64,000 nucleotides of DNA, from positions 1 to 64,000 of the forward strand of contig ONHG01000006.1 of NCBI GenBank assembly GCA_900317585.1, written 5' to 3'. The notes below the pieces were generated by a model, which searched no databases, was not told the DNA's origin, and saw only the letters and a program-made list of their open reading frames with translations. Positions 1 through 8,634 of the stretch are shown here, piece by piece; within the stretch, counting starts at the first letter, position 1; each line of letters begins with the position of its first letter. A program made the translations under genes and the position numbers. The stretch is from an uncultured Lachnospiraceae bacterium (lineage in GTDB: Bacteria > Bacillota > Clostridia > Lachnospirales > Lachnospiraceae).

Positions 1-1839
1 TATGGTATGTCAGAAGGAAGACGAGGAAACGAAATCTTTGATGTAAAGTTTTATAAAAATGACAATATCGATTTACAAAATGCATACGGAAATGATCTTA
101 AAAAGTACTATTATCATTATTTGACATATGGATTAACGGAAGGTCGTCAGGCTAGTGAGAATTTTGATGTTAAGAGTTATAGATTCAGATATACAAAACT
201 TCAAAAAGCATATGGAAGTGATTATAAATTATGTACAAGTCATTACATTAGTTTTGGTAAGGCAGAAGGACTTGATGCTACACCACTAAGATATAAAGTT
301 GATTTTATCAGCGATGGACAGCTGATTAAGAGGGAGAGTGTTTTGTGCACAAGGGATGCTGTTGCACCCAATATAGCAAAGAATGGATATGTATTATCAT
401 GGGATAAGAAATACAATAATGTAGTATCGGATATGACCGTTACTGCACAATGGACGCCTGCAACATTGTCTGTGAAGTATGATGCAACAGGTGGAATAGT
501 ATCAAATGGCAGCAAAAAGGTAACATATCTGGGAAACTACGGTGATTTGGAATCACCTAAAAGAGATGGTTATACATTTACCGGCTGGTATACAGCAGCT
601 AACGGTGGAACACAGATTACTAAAGATACAAAAGTAGAGGTTACATCTGATCAGACTATCTATGCACACTGGACAGCAAACAGCTACGCAGTTACATTTA
701 ATGCTGATGGTGGAACAGTTACTGCTAATACAAAAACTGTTACTTTTGGAAATGCATATGGTGAATTACCTACACCGACAAGAAGCGGATATACATTTGC
801 AGGCTGGTGGACGGCTGTAGACAGTGGAGAGCAGATAAGTTTTAACAGTGCAGTAAAAACAGCTTCTGATCATGTTCTGTATGCACATTGGGTATTAAAC
901 AGTGTATCAGTATCATACCAGACACATGTAGCAAATATCGGATGGCAGAATGGTGTGTCAAACGGAGCTATGGCAGGAACCGTAGGCAGAGGACTGCAGC
1001 TTGAGGCAATAAAAATAAATGTAAAATCAGATGCAGACATTGGTGTGATCTATACAACACATGTGAAAAATGACGGATGGCATGGAAACTCGTTCAATGG
1101 AGAACAGAGTGGAACAACCGGCCAGAATAAGCATGTGGAAGCGTTGATGCTAAAACTTACCGGTAAAGATGCTGATAAGTATGATATATACTACAGAGTA
1201 CATGCACAGAACTATGGCTGGTTAGCCTGGGCAAAAAATGGAGAGGCAGCAGGAACCTCAGGATATGCATATAGACTTGAGGCAATCCAGATAGTTGTAA
1301 CAGCAAAAGGAGATGCAACACCGACAACGGCATATGGCGGTTATATATCTAATAACACAAACGCATATATATCAAAAAGCAGTGCTGTTCCGGCAATCAA
1401 TACAAATGTGTCAGTAAAATATCAGAGCCATGTGAGAAATATCGGCTGGCAGAGTGCAGTGGAAAACGGAAGTCTCAGTGGAACAACAGGCAGAAATCTT
1501 GGACTTGAAGCAATAAGGATAGATCTTGACGGGCAGCCGTGCTCAGGAGGAATAAAATACCAGACACATGTACAGAATATCGGCTGGCAGAATACGGTGA
1601 TGGATGGTGCACTTGCAGGAACGACAGGCAGAGCTCTGAATGTAGAGGCAATAAATATGTCTCTGACGGGAGAAATGGCAAATCAATACGATATGAATGG
1701 ACAGAATGCAGGAACATCCGGACAAAACCTTCATTTAGAAGCATTGCAGATAGTATTAGTGAAGAAAGGACAGTCAGCTCCTGGCAATAATTATGGTGGA
1801 ATAATTTCTAAAAATACAATGGCATATATTGCCAGATAA
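1..1839 (+). CDS. ChW-repeat surface protein, 5' end outside window
   Basis: The reading frame is open from base 1 and the first residues (YGMSEGR) match the later YGLTEGR unit, so the gene starts upstream. Seen in order: two units of an FDV-x-Y ... AYG-x-D ... HY-x-x-x-G-x-x-EG repeat (to about residue 95), two InlB/Flg_new-type repeats ending in GYTF-x-GW and YAHW (about 155-298), then five full ChW repeats (H-V-x-N-x-GW ... GT-x-GR ... LEAI) and one truncated copy. Such domains are typical of exported clostridial wall or adhesin proteins; ligand unknown. The ChW units come in triplets; the last unit of the second triplet lacks about 17 residues, including the conserved GW. A terminator hairpin follows. 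Signal peptide and anchor cannot be judged because the 5' end is missing. Family assignment is firm, role is inferred. Confidence 0.85.
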   Translation, partial: YGMSEGRRGNEIFDVKFYKNDNIDLQNAYGNDLKKYYYHYLTYGLTEGRQASENFDVKSYRFRYTKLQKAYGSDYKLCTSHYISFGKAEGLDATPLRYKVDFISDGQLIKRESVLCTRDAVAPNIAKNGYVLSWDKKYNNVVSDMTVTAQWTPATLSVKYDATGGIVSNGSKKVTYLGNYGDLESPKRDGYTFTGWYTAANGGTQITKDTKVEVTSDQTIYAHWTANSYAVTFNADGGTVTANTKTVTFGNAYGELPTPTRSGYTFAGWWTAVDSGEQISFNSAVKTASDHVLYAHWVLNSVSVSYQTHVANIGWQNGVSNGAMAGTVGRGLQLEAIKINVKSDADIGVIYTTHVKNDGWHGNSFNGEQSGTTGQNKHVEALMLKLTGKDADKYDIYYRVHAQNYGWLAWAKNGEAAGTSGYAYRLEAIQIVVTAKGDATPTTAYGGYISNNTNAYISKSSAVPAINTNVSVKYQSHVRNIGWQSAVENGSLSGTTGRNLGLEAIRIDLDGQPCSGGIKYQTHVQNIGWQNTVMDGALAGTTGRALNVEAINMSLTGEMANQYDMNGQNAGTSGQNLHLEALQIVLVKKGQSAPGNNYGGIISKNTMAYIAR

Positions 1840-1845
1840 ATTAAT

Positions 1846-1889
1846 AAAAAAGAAACTGATACAGATAATTTGTATTAGCTTCTTTTTTT
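1846..1889 (+). terminator. Rho-independent terminator
   Basis: An imperfect stem (AAGAAACTGATACA against TGTATTAGCTTCTT) is followed by a run of seven T. It ends the ChW surface gene and separates it from the L,D-transpeptidase gene. Confidence 0.75.
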
Positions 1890-1948
1890 GTTTTAAATAA
1901 AAGGCATATGTGATAAAATAGGATTATAAATTTGAGGAGGTGCTATAC

Positions 1949-3685
1949 ATGAAGAAATTAATATCTATTATGCTCGTATCAGTGCTTATTTTGGCTACCA
2001 GTACGGTTTATGCAGATGAATTATCTGACGGAATTGTGGAAAATGAGATAGGAAATCTTGAAGTTGACAGTAATGTAACAGAAAATACTGTAGTTGAAAA
2101 TATTGCAATAGAAAATCCTGAAATAGAAAACAAGGTATCTAGTTCAGATCAGCTTTCTAGTGAAGAAAATGACGAAAGTTCTGAAGTAGACAAGAATATT
2201 GAGAAAACGGGATATTCGACAGGGGCAAATACAGATACTGATACAGATACTGATACAGATACAGATACTGATGCAGATACAGAGATAGAACCTGATGAAC
2301 ATTATATTGGTGTCAGATACGCAGCACATGTACAGAATATCGGTTGGCAGAATGAAGTAAGTGATGGAACTACTTCTGGAACAACAGGACGTGGACTGCA
2401 AATAGAGGCCATAAATATAGTACTTGATAATTCAACATCATATTCAGGGGGGATATCCTATGCTAGTCATATTAAAAATATAGGCTGGCAGAATGAGGTA
2501 AGTGGTGGAAATATCTCCGGAACAGTAGGACGTAATTTGCAGATTGAAGCAATAAAGATGCATCTTACAGGAGAATTGAGTGAACATTTTGATATCTATT
2601 ATAGAACGCATATAGCGGATGTCGGTTGGATGCCATGGACAAAAAATGGTCAGATATCAGGCAGTATCGGACTGGCAGATAGAGTTGAAGCATTAGAAAT
2701 CCGGATTATAGACAAAAATGAGCTTAGCAATAAACCTGAAATTACATCAGAGAAAAGTTATTTACAGGGACTTGCTAACAGCTATCTTACATATTCATCT
2801 CATGTACAGGATATAGGTAATATGCCGTGGGTTTCAGGGGGAAACATTACAGGTACGACAGGACGAAAACTGAGAATTGAAGGAATTAATATCAATTTAT
2901 CTCAGGATACTGTACATTCATTAACCGGTACTATCATGTATAGAACGCATGTGCAGGATATAGGATGGACTGGATGGAAAACTTTGGGGCAATATTCTGG
3001 AACCTCAGGTAGGGCTAAGCAAGTAGAAGCCATTGAGATAAAGCTTACAGGTCAGTTAGCTACATTTTATAATATATACTACAGTTCACATATAGAGAAT
3101 TATGGATGGTTAGGTTGGGCTTCAAATGGGCAGACATCAGGCTCAACTGGTATTAGTTATAGAGTAGAGGCTCTAAGGATTAATTTGGTAAGAAAGGGGG
3201 CACCTGCACCTGGAAGTGTTGCAAATTATTATAAAAATAAGCCTGTATATACACCAAAACCGGCAGCATTAGATGTAATGTCTCAGAATGCACAGGTAAG
3301 AGCCAGTTCTACAAGATGGCTTATTATGACAGACACATCTGCATGTCAGGTGGGCGTTTATAGCGGAAGCTATGGTAATTGGAGTCGAGTTGCATTGTGG
3401 TCCTGTGGGCCGGGAAAGCCTTCTACGCCTACAGTAAAAGGGGAGTTTACAATCTATGGAAGAGGTAAATCTTTTGGGAGCAGGTCTTATACATGTTGGT
3501 ATTATACGCAGTTTTATGGAAACTATTTGTTCCATTCAGTGCTTTATAATCGTGGTAGTATGACACAGATACAAGATGGAACGCTTGGCAAACAAGTTTC
3601 TCATGGCTGTGTAAGATTGGACATTAATAATGCAAAGTGGCTGTATGATAATATTCCAAATGGAACGAAGGTTGTGATTTATTGA
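1949..3685 (+). CDS. Secreted L,D-transpeptidase (YkuD) with six ChW repeats
   Basis: A 578-residue exported wall enzyme. The ATG at 1949 is chosen because GAGGAGG lies 8 nt upstream; an in-frame GTG at 1940 overlaps that site. Residues 1-22 form a signal peptide (MKK, hydrophobic core, ending near VYA-D). Next comes an acidic linker with an Asp-Thr tandem repeat, six ChW repeats (about 110-425), and a C-terminal YkuD domain with the catalytic SHGCVRL motif (His552, Cys554). The YkuD family forms 3-3 crosslinks or attaches proteins to peptidoglycan; the ChW repeats presumably hold it at the surface. It shares its repeat type with the gene upstream, so the two probably act in the same layer. 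Domain calls are firm; the exact crosslink made is not visible. Confidence 0.9.
   Translation: MKKLISIMLVSVLILATSTVYADELSDGIVENEIGNLEVDSNVTENTVVENIAIENPEIENKVSSSDQLSSEENDESSEVDKNIEKTGYSTGANTDTDTDTDTDTDTDADTEIEPDEHYIGVRYAAHVQNIGWQNEVSDGTTSGTTGRGLQIEAINIVLDNSTSYSGGISYASHIKNIGWQNEVSGGNISGTVGRNLQIEAIKMHLTGELSEHFDIYYRTHIADVGWMPWTKNGQISGSIGLADRVEALEIRIIDKNELSNKPEITSEKSYLQGLANSYLTYSSHVQDIGNMPWVSGGNITGTTGRKLRIEGININLSQDTVHSLTGTIMYRTHVQDIGWTGWKTLGQYSGTSGRAKQVEAIEIKLTGQLATFYNIYYSSHIENYGWLGWASNGQTSGSTGISYRVEALRINLVRKGAPAPGSVANYYKNKPVYTPKPAALDVMSQNAQVRASSTRWLIMTDTSACQVGVYSGSYGNWSRVALWSCGPGKPSTPTVKGEFTIYGRGKSFGSRSYTCWYYTQFYGNYLFHSVLYNRGSMTQIQDGTLGKQVSHGCVRLDINNAKWLYDNIPNGTKVVIY
2231..2286 (+). repeat. Hexanucleotide microsatellite coding for (Asp-Thr)n
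   Basis: Alternating ACAGAT and ACTGAT hexamers encode a run of Asp-Thr dipeptides in the linker between the signal peptide and the ChW repeats of the transpeptidase. The unit is a multiple of three, so copy-number change would alter linker length, not frame. Confidence 0.8.
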
Positions 3686-3766
3686 GATTACGTTGCTATA
3701 GTAAATTTACTATTTTATATTTAAATATGAGAAAAATTATAATAAAAACATACGAGGTGATTCATA

Positions 3767-4840
3767 ATGAAAATTGTAAAGGCCGATGCTTTAGGTTGTG
3801 ATTACAAAAACACGATTGTATTATCTTATAATAAAGGCTGGAATGATTTTGGCTATAAAACAGAGTATATAATAAAATATTTTGATGAAAATGGAGAATG
3901 TGTTTGGGATAGTTCGTTGAAAATTTATTGTAAGCAACTGGATTTTGCATCATCAGAATGCCATGAGGTGGATAGTTTTTTGTCATCTGAAATAGAACAA
4001 TTAAATGATGACTTTTGCTCGATAGGGTGCAATTATGATTATTATTTGAAATTGAAACAATATTTGCCAAATGAATACGGTGTTATTTTAAAAAGGTTAA
4101 ATGATTTAGCATTTAATATAAATAAGTGGTCAATATTTAAAGAATATGTAGGAGTACAAAAATCACTATTAAGAACAGAAATGGCTGAAGAAGGAAGAGA
4201 CAAAGCGGCAGAAATGCTTGAAGAAGATAAAATGAATCTATTTGAAAAAATGAGTTATCTTTCTTTAAATAAAAAAGATAGCGATATAGAAAAAGTTAAA
4301 TATTCGATTGATAATAAAAATGTAAAGAAAAAATATCAAATTTTTATCTCGTCGACTTATACTGATCTAGTAGAACCAAGACAAAAAGTTAGGGATGCCA
4401 TTTTACGGATGATGCATTTTCCTGTGGGCATGGAAATGTTTAATGCAGGAGATGAGGGACAATGGGAGATAATACAAGGCACTATAGAAAGTTCGGATTA
4501 TTATGTCCTTATTATTGGAAATCGATATGGAACTGAAATTGAGAACGGAAGCGATGCTGGGATAAGTTATACAGAAAAAGAATTTTTATATGCTATGAAA
4601 ATGAATAAGCCAATACTTGCATTTATTATTGACGATAATGTTCCAGTAGAAAAGAATTTTATCGAATCTGATGAAAAGAAGAAAAAACTTGAAAAATTTA
4701 AAGAAAAAGTACAAAAAGATCGAATGATTGAGAAATGGAAAAATCCAGATGAATTAGCGGGAATGGTTGTTACATCATTACATAATCAAATGGAGAGAAC
4801 ACCTGGTATTGGATGGGTTCGTAGTGACTATTCAGAGTAG
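3767..4840 (+). CDS. DUF4062 domain protein, candidate defence component
   Basis: A 357-residue protein. Residues 190-290 carry a DUF4062 domain: IFISSTYTDL at 192-201, the GMEMF strand, GNRYG at 251-255, SYTEKEF at 267-273 and the KPILAFIIDD strand. DUF4062 is a TIR-like Rossmann domain often found at the N-terminus of bacterial STAND/NLR-type proteins. Here it is C-terminal, after about 180 residues that I do not recognise (an all-beta-looking start, then helices). No signal or membrane segment. RBS GAGGTGA precedes the ATG. The next gene, a P-loop ATPase, starts 51 nt downstream on the same strand, so the two are probably an operon. Base composition is clearly more AT-rich than the flanking polysaccharide genes, suggesting transfer. 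An immune role is inference from domain type and neighbourhood. Confidence 0.75.
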   Translation: MKIVKADALGCDYKNTIVLSYNKGWNDFGYKTEYIIKYFDENGECVWDSSLKIYCKQLDFASSECHEVDSFLSSEIEQLNDDFCSIGCNYDYYLKLKQYLPNEYGVILKRLNDLAFNINKWSIFKEYVGVQKSLLRTEMAEEGRDKAAEMLEEDKMNLFEKMSYLSLNKKDSDIEKVKYSIDNKNVKKKYQIFISSTYTDLVEPRQKVRDAILRMMHFPVGMEMFNAGDEGQWEIIQGTIESSDYYVLIIGNRYGTEIENGSDAGISYTEKEFLYAMKMNKPILAFIIDDNVPVEKNFIESDEKKKKLEKFKEKVQKDRMIEKWKNPDELAGMVVTSLHNQMERTPGIGWVRSDYSE

Positions 4841-4891
4841 ATTAATTTAGATTATTTTCATGAAATGCAATAAAAGGAAAGCGGTGAATAT

Positions 4892-6712
4892 TTGTCAAAA
4901 TTATATGAATCTAGAAAAACAAATCTTAATTATCCACTTGGAAAAGATGAAGTTGGGTATATTTTTAAATCCGATAATATTAATAAGATAATTGAACGTA
5001 TTAATAAGAAAATGTATGGCTCGTATTTAGTTGGGGGAGTTGTAGGAACAGGTAAAAGTAGCTTATTAGATATTGCGGCTGGGTATACGCATACCAAATC
5101 ATTAGTTATTCATGTGAATTTTTATAATGAATATGATGTTTTAGATAGATTTACAACATTAGTTTTAGAATATTTAATTGAAAGTGTAGAAAGAGAGAAA
5201 GAGGATAGTGGCGAAGAATTAAAGACAATTTTAGATGAAATAAAATTAAAATTAGAATATGAGATAAAACAACAAATTGAAAAAAAGGAAGCAGTAAATA
5301 GTGAGATAAAAGAAGTTTATAAAGAAAAAACCACTTTAAACTCTAGATTGGGGATGAAATTAAAAAAAATTTTTAAGGCAGATATTAATACTAAAGGGAA
5401 AATGGAAGATAAAAACGAAATTGAAAATAAAGATAATAAGTTAATAAATATGTCGACGACAATGAGTAAAACTGAAAATGATAGGCTAGAAGATATTTTT
5501 AAGATAGTTAGTAGGATAGAAAAAAGAAATATTATATTTGTCTTTGACGAATTAGATAAAATGAAGGCGAATGTATTGGGAAAATTATTTAAGCGATATA
5601 AGAAGCTTTTTGTAGAAAAAAATATTTTCAGTTTTTTCATAGTTGATGATTTAATGTATATTAAATATAGTGATAATAATATTAACAAAAATAAAATATA
5701 TACATATTTGACTGGAAAATACTATATGCCATTATTGACGTTTGAAGAAACTATACGATACTGCGTTATGATGTTTGGAGAAAAAAAATATTTGTTATGT
5801 CTAATGGAATATTATAATACTCTCGGGAATTATAGGTTATTAAATATTGACCACGAAAAATACAAGTACGTTGATAAAGTTACAATTATAAAAGCTTATA
5901 TTCTAATAAATGTTATAAAACAATTTGAACTATCATATTTAGAAAAATGTTATTTCGATTTGATTGTTAAAAATATAAAAGCAATAATAGAGGAGGTTAC
6001 TAAATTAAGAAAATTACAAATTGAAGAATTAAAAAAATATTTGAAAAAAAATAAAAAAGTTATTGATAAAGTGTGGCCAGAAAGTGATGTTTTAATAAAA
6101 AGTGTTATAGAAACAATTAATAAAATTTGCCCAAATGCAGTAAAAGTAGATATCAATAATAATGTAATTATTGATTTTAATTTTATGTATTTAAATTATG
6201 ATGTTTTTGTTAATGCGGCCCTGTCACAACGTAGAGAAGAGTGGTCAAAGGAAGAATTAGAATATATTCAATTAAGTGATATGTATTATAGTATGAACAA
6301 GGCTGATAGGCGATATACTCATATTTCATATTTAAGTAATGATATTATACCATTGAAAGTTGCAGATAATAATCCTTCAACATATGAAGAAGCATTAATA
6401 AATTTGATTAAAGCAAATTTAGGTGAAAATGAACTGCAAGTTATAATACTCAAAAGAAATCGAGGTGAAGAGTCACTTTTTAAAGATGATCATGAGTATA
6501 CAGGAATTGTAGTTGTAGATAACGGAGTATTTCAAGTGGCATATTATGTTGATAAAGGATGTTATGATTCTGAAGCATTATGTGCTAAAAAGAATTTAAT
6601 AAATTTTTCGGAAAAATACGGAGTAAACGTGAAACAAATGGTAATTTGCAATGCTATTGATTTAAATAAAAATATAGGCGAAATAGTTAAAATGTATAAT
6701 AGTGACGACTGA
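4892..6712 (+). CDS. P-loop ATPase (STAND/KAP-like), partner of the DUF4062 protein
   Basis: A 606-residue cytosolic ATPase. Walker A GGVVGTGKSS is at 48-57 and Walker B IIFVFDELDK ends near residue 223. Between them lies a long charged, coiled-coil-like stretch (about 90-190). A mostly helical middle part and a C-terminal domain (about 490-606) of unknown type follow. The start is taken as TTG at 4892 (MSKLYES) after GGAAAGCGGTGA; no good ATG lies nearby. The DELDK box is common in STAND, KAP and AAA_16 NTPases, but I cannot place it in a named family. It has extreme AT content with many Lys/Asn/Ile codons. Together with the DUF4062 gene it forms a two-gene sensor/effector-like unit; which protein senses and which acts cannot be told. 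Confidence 0.7.
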   Translation: MSKLYESRKTNLNYPLGKDEVGYIFKSDNINKIIERINKKMYGSYLVGGVVGTGKSSLLDIAAGYTHTKSLVIHVNFYNEYDVLDRFTTLVLEYLIESVEREKEDSGEELKTILDEIKLKLEYEIKQQIEKKEAVNSEIKEVYKEKTTLNSRLGMKLKKIFKADINTKGKMEDKNEIENKDNKLINMSTTMSKTENDRLEDIFKIVSRIEKRNIIFVFDELDKMKANVLGKLFKRYKKLFVEKNIFSFFIVDDLMYIKYSDNNINKNKIYTYLTGKYYMPLLTFEETIRYCVMMFGEKKYLLCLMEYYNTLGNYRLLNIDHEKYKYVDKVTIIKAYILINVIKQFELSYLEKCYFDLIVKNIKAIIEEVTKLRKLQIEELKKYLKKNKKVIDKVWPESDVLIKSVIETINKICPNAVKVDINNNVIIDFNFMYLNYDVFVNAALSQRREEWSKEELEYIQLSDMYYSMNKADRRYTHISYLSNDIIPLKVADNNPSTYEEALINLIKANLGENELQVIILKRNRGEESLFKDDHEYTGIVVVDNGVFQVAYYVDKGCYDSEALCAKKNLINFSEKYGVNVKQMVICNAIDLNKNIGEIVKMYNSDD

Positions 6713-6880
6713 TAATACTAAAGTACTGATTGGATTTTTTATATACAAAATGGGATTAATTATCTATAGTAATTTTACGCTACTCGATATAAAACGTAAG
6801 TAGGTAATTATCCGTAACTGTTAGCACCCATATTTTTCTGATACACTCTTTTCATAATAAAGGAAGGAAACTGTATCATT

Positions 6881-7075
6881 ATGAAAAACTCACACAGTGG
6901 TCTGAACGAATCCATTAATTTCAATCCGGTGGGGGTGACTTGCAAAATGTGGTGTCAGGAACATCACGTTCCAATCTCTATAATGAATTACTGGATGCGC
7001 AAGCTCAAAACATTGGACGAACAATCGGATACAGATATGATTTTTGCAAAAATGCCAACAGAAAAAGAAATTTGA
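6881..7075 (+). pseudogene. IS66 TnpA (ORF1) fragment
   Basis: The 64-codon frame contains the IS66 ORF1 motif MWCQEHHVPISIMNYWMRKL, which in intact proteins is the helix-turn-helix-like start of about 120 residues. It stops early; the following 80 bp look like decayed sequence from the same ORF. Confidence 0.6.
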
Positions 7076-7175
7076 AAGAATGAGACTTTTGGAAATTCTG
7101 CTTCGAGAGCCACCATTACGGATGAATAGAGTCACCTTCACGGAAGGTGAGCCATTCATATAGATTTATCCTATA

Positions 7176-7484
7176 ATGAAGTTGGCACACGTGATGACAT
7201 ACCTTGAGGATGGACACTGCAGTTTTTACAATAATCTAAGTGAAAATGCCATACGTTCATTTACAGTTGGAAGGAAAAACTGGCTGTTCAACGCAACTCC
7301 AAAAGGTGCCACTGCCAGTGCACTGGTCTACACAATGGTCGAGATGGCAAAGGCCAATGAGCTTAACATTTATAAATACCTGACATATCTTTTGGAACAT
7401 TGTCCAAGTGAAGATATGTCAGATGAACAGCTTGAGGCATTGACTCCGTGGAGCAAAGAAGTTCAAAATGTTTGCAAAAATTAA
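7176..7484 (+). pseudogene. IS66 transposase, C-terminal remnant
   Basis: The frame encodes the C-terminal IS66 signature: YLEDG, NNLSENAIR, VGRKNWLF and the TPKGA-x-ASALVYTMVEMAKAN block, then the usual KYL-x-YLLE tail. An intact protein is about 450-550 residues; only the last 102 are present, so the catalytic core is largely missing. Confidence 0.8.
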
Positions 7485-7494
7485 AATGTAGTAA

Positions 7495-7528
7495 AACGCT
7501 TGCATCTAGCAAAGATGATGCAAGCGTT
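7495..7528 (+). terminator. Hairpin after the IS66 remnant
   Basis: A perfect 12-bp stem (AACGCTTGCATC / GATGCAAGCGTT) with a 10-nt loop directly follows the transposase remnant. No T-run follows, so termination is uncertain; such hairpins are common near IS66 ends. Confidence 0.5.
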
Positions 7529-7725
7529 AATTAAAATCAAGCGTTGGAATATTGAGCGTTTACGTTTAATAAGTATGTTGAAAAGGCGTGTGGAAAGATT
7601 ATCGGAATTTTAGTGAAGTGGATTAGCATAACATAAAGATGCAATTATATTTTGTTGGTAATTACAAAGTTTTATATTCATTAGAAGACTAAATATATGG
7701 AAGAGGATACATTGATTGAATAAAG

Positions 7726-7744
7726 TTTTTTTTTGGGGGGGGGG
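7726..7744 (+). repeat. T9-G10 homopolymer tract in the leader of the HipA-like gene
   Basis: Nine T followed by ten G end 7 nt before the ATG at 7752 and take the place of the Shine-Dalgarno sequence. If the in-frame TTG at 7716 were used, the tract would instead lie inside the coding region. Long G runs are slippage-prone, so this is a candidate on/off or dosage switch. Confidence 0.75.
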
Positions 7745-7751
7745 ACCGCCT

Positions 7752-8633
7752 ATGAAAGATTTTTCTTTTTGGAAAGAATATGATGGAGCATCAGAAGGTA
7801 GTGGAAGAAGTGAAAAAATATGGCTGCAAAATCCGGATACAGGACAAATTGGTTTATTCAAATTTAAGAAAGATATAGATACAACAGATAATATTTCTGA
7901 GTGTATTGCATATGATTTAGCTTGTATTTTGGGGATTCCTTGTGCTAAATTTGAAGTAGGAATGTATGAGGGAAGAGAAGGCTCAATGAGCTATAATATC
8001 TTGAAAAAACCAGATCAAATTCTTGTTGAGGGAATACATTTTATTATGTTAATGTATCCTAAATATAATCCGGAGTTGTTTATTGATACTATGACAAGTA
8101 ATAGATATTCTATTGAAATGATAAAAAAGGCGATAGAACGATTTGTACCTATAGATGATTTATTGAAAATGTTGATGTTTGATTATTTAATTGGTAACTC
8201 CGACAGACATCAAAATAATTGGGCAATACTTATAGAAAACGGTAAAATGCAATGGTCACCATTGTATGATAACAGCTCGTCATTATGTGCATATATTTCT
8301 GAGAAAAATATACCAAATTATATGGGAAAGGATAAAAACAGATGGAATTCTCTAATTGACACAAAATCTAAATCATTAATTAGATGTAGGGAGATTGATG
8401 AAAAGCGCCCAACTCATTTAGAAGTATTAAAATACTTAAAAGAGAATTATTTTGATGATACATATGTTTTTGCGAAAAATATAGTGTCATTGCTAACGGA
8501 AGAAAATATTTATCGTATATTGGACTTGTATTCAGAAGATGGATTATCAGAAAAGAAGAAAATGTTAATACTAAAATTTCTATTAGACAAAATAAAAATG
8601 ATGAATTATATTTATTTTGGAGAGGAGGAGTAA
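7752..8633 (+). CDS. HipA-like (HipT-type) Ser/Thr kinase
   Basis: A 293-residue kinase of the HipA C-terminal fold, without the usual N-terminal subdomain of full HipA (about 440 residues). Seen: FKFKK nucleotide-binding strand, ECIAYDLACILGIPCA helix, the catalytic motif GNSDRHQNNW (about residue 150) and the metal-binding motif PLYDNSSSL. HipA/HipT kinases phosphorylate aminoacyl-tRNA synthetases and arrest growth; the substrate here is unknown. ATG 7752 is preferred because the residues added from TTG 7716 would be encoded by the homopolymer tract. It is followed at once by the HIRAN protein gene, whose GGAGAGGAGGAG RBS lies inside the end of this gene. No HipB-like HTH protein is present, so this would be an atypical toxin-antitoxin pair. 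Confidence 0.8.
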   Translation: MKDFSFWKEYDGASEGSGRSEKIWLQNPDTGQIGLFKFKKDIDTTDNISECIAYDLACILGIPCAKFEVGMYEGREGSMSYNILKKPDQILVEGIHFIMLMYPKYNPELFIDTMTSNRYSIEMIKKAIERFVPIDDLLKMLMFDYLIGNSDRHQNNWAILIENGKMQWSPLYDNSSSLCAYISEKNIPNYMGKDKNRWNSLIDTKSKSLIRCREIDEKRPTHLEVLKYLKENYFDDTYVFAKNIVSLLTEENIYRILDLYSEDGLSEKKKMLILKFLLDKIKMMNYIYFGEEE

Positions 8634-8634
8634 T

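Larger units (their letters stand above)
6796..7580 (+). mobile_element. Internally deleted IS66-family element
   Basis: Two fragments of IS66 genes lie in the order expected for that family: part of the first ORF (TnpA) at 6881-7075 and the last hundred or so codons of the large transposase at 7176-7484. The second ORF and most of the large transposase are gone. Weak terminal inverted repeats may begin at GTAAGTAGG (6798) and end at GCGTTTAC (about 7564); I count only about half of 19 positions matching, and no target duplication is evident. The copy cannot transpose by itself. It divides the DUF4062/ATPase pair from the HipA/HIRAN pair. Confidence 0.7.

Noticed and set aside
2231..2286. CRISPR-like short repeats
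   Set aside because: Hexamer units are in frame in a coding linker and there are no spacers.
6788..7572. 8-bp target duplication around the IS66 remnant
   Set aside because: The flanks TATAAAAC and GTTTAATA are not direct repeats, so the ends remain uncertain.
7716..7751. TTG start for the HipA-like gene
   Set aside because: The added residues would be coded by the T9G10 tract (VFFWGGGPP); ATG 7752 fits better, although the TTG cannot be ruled out.
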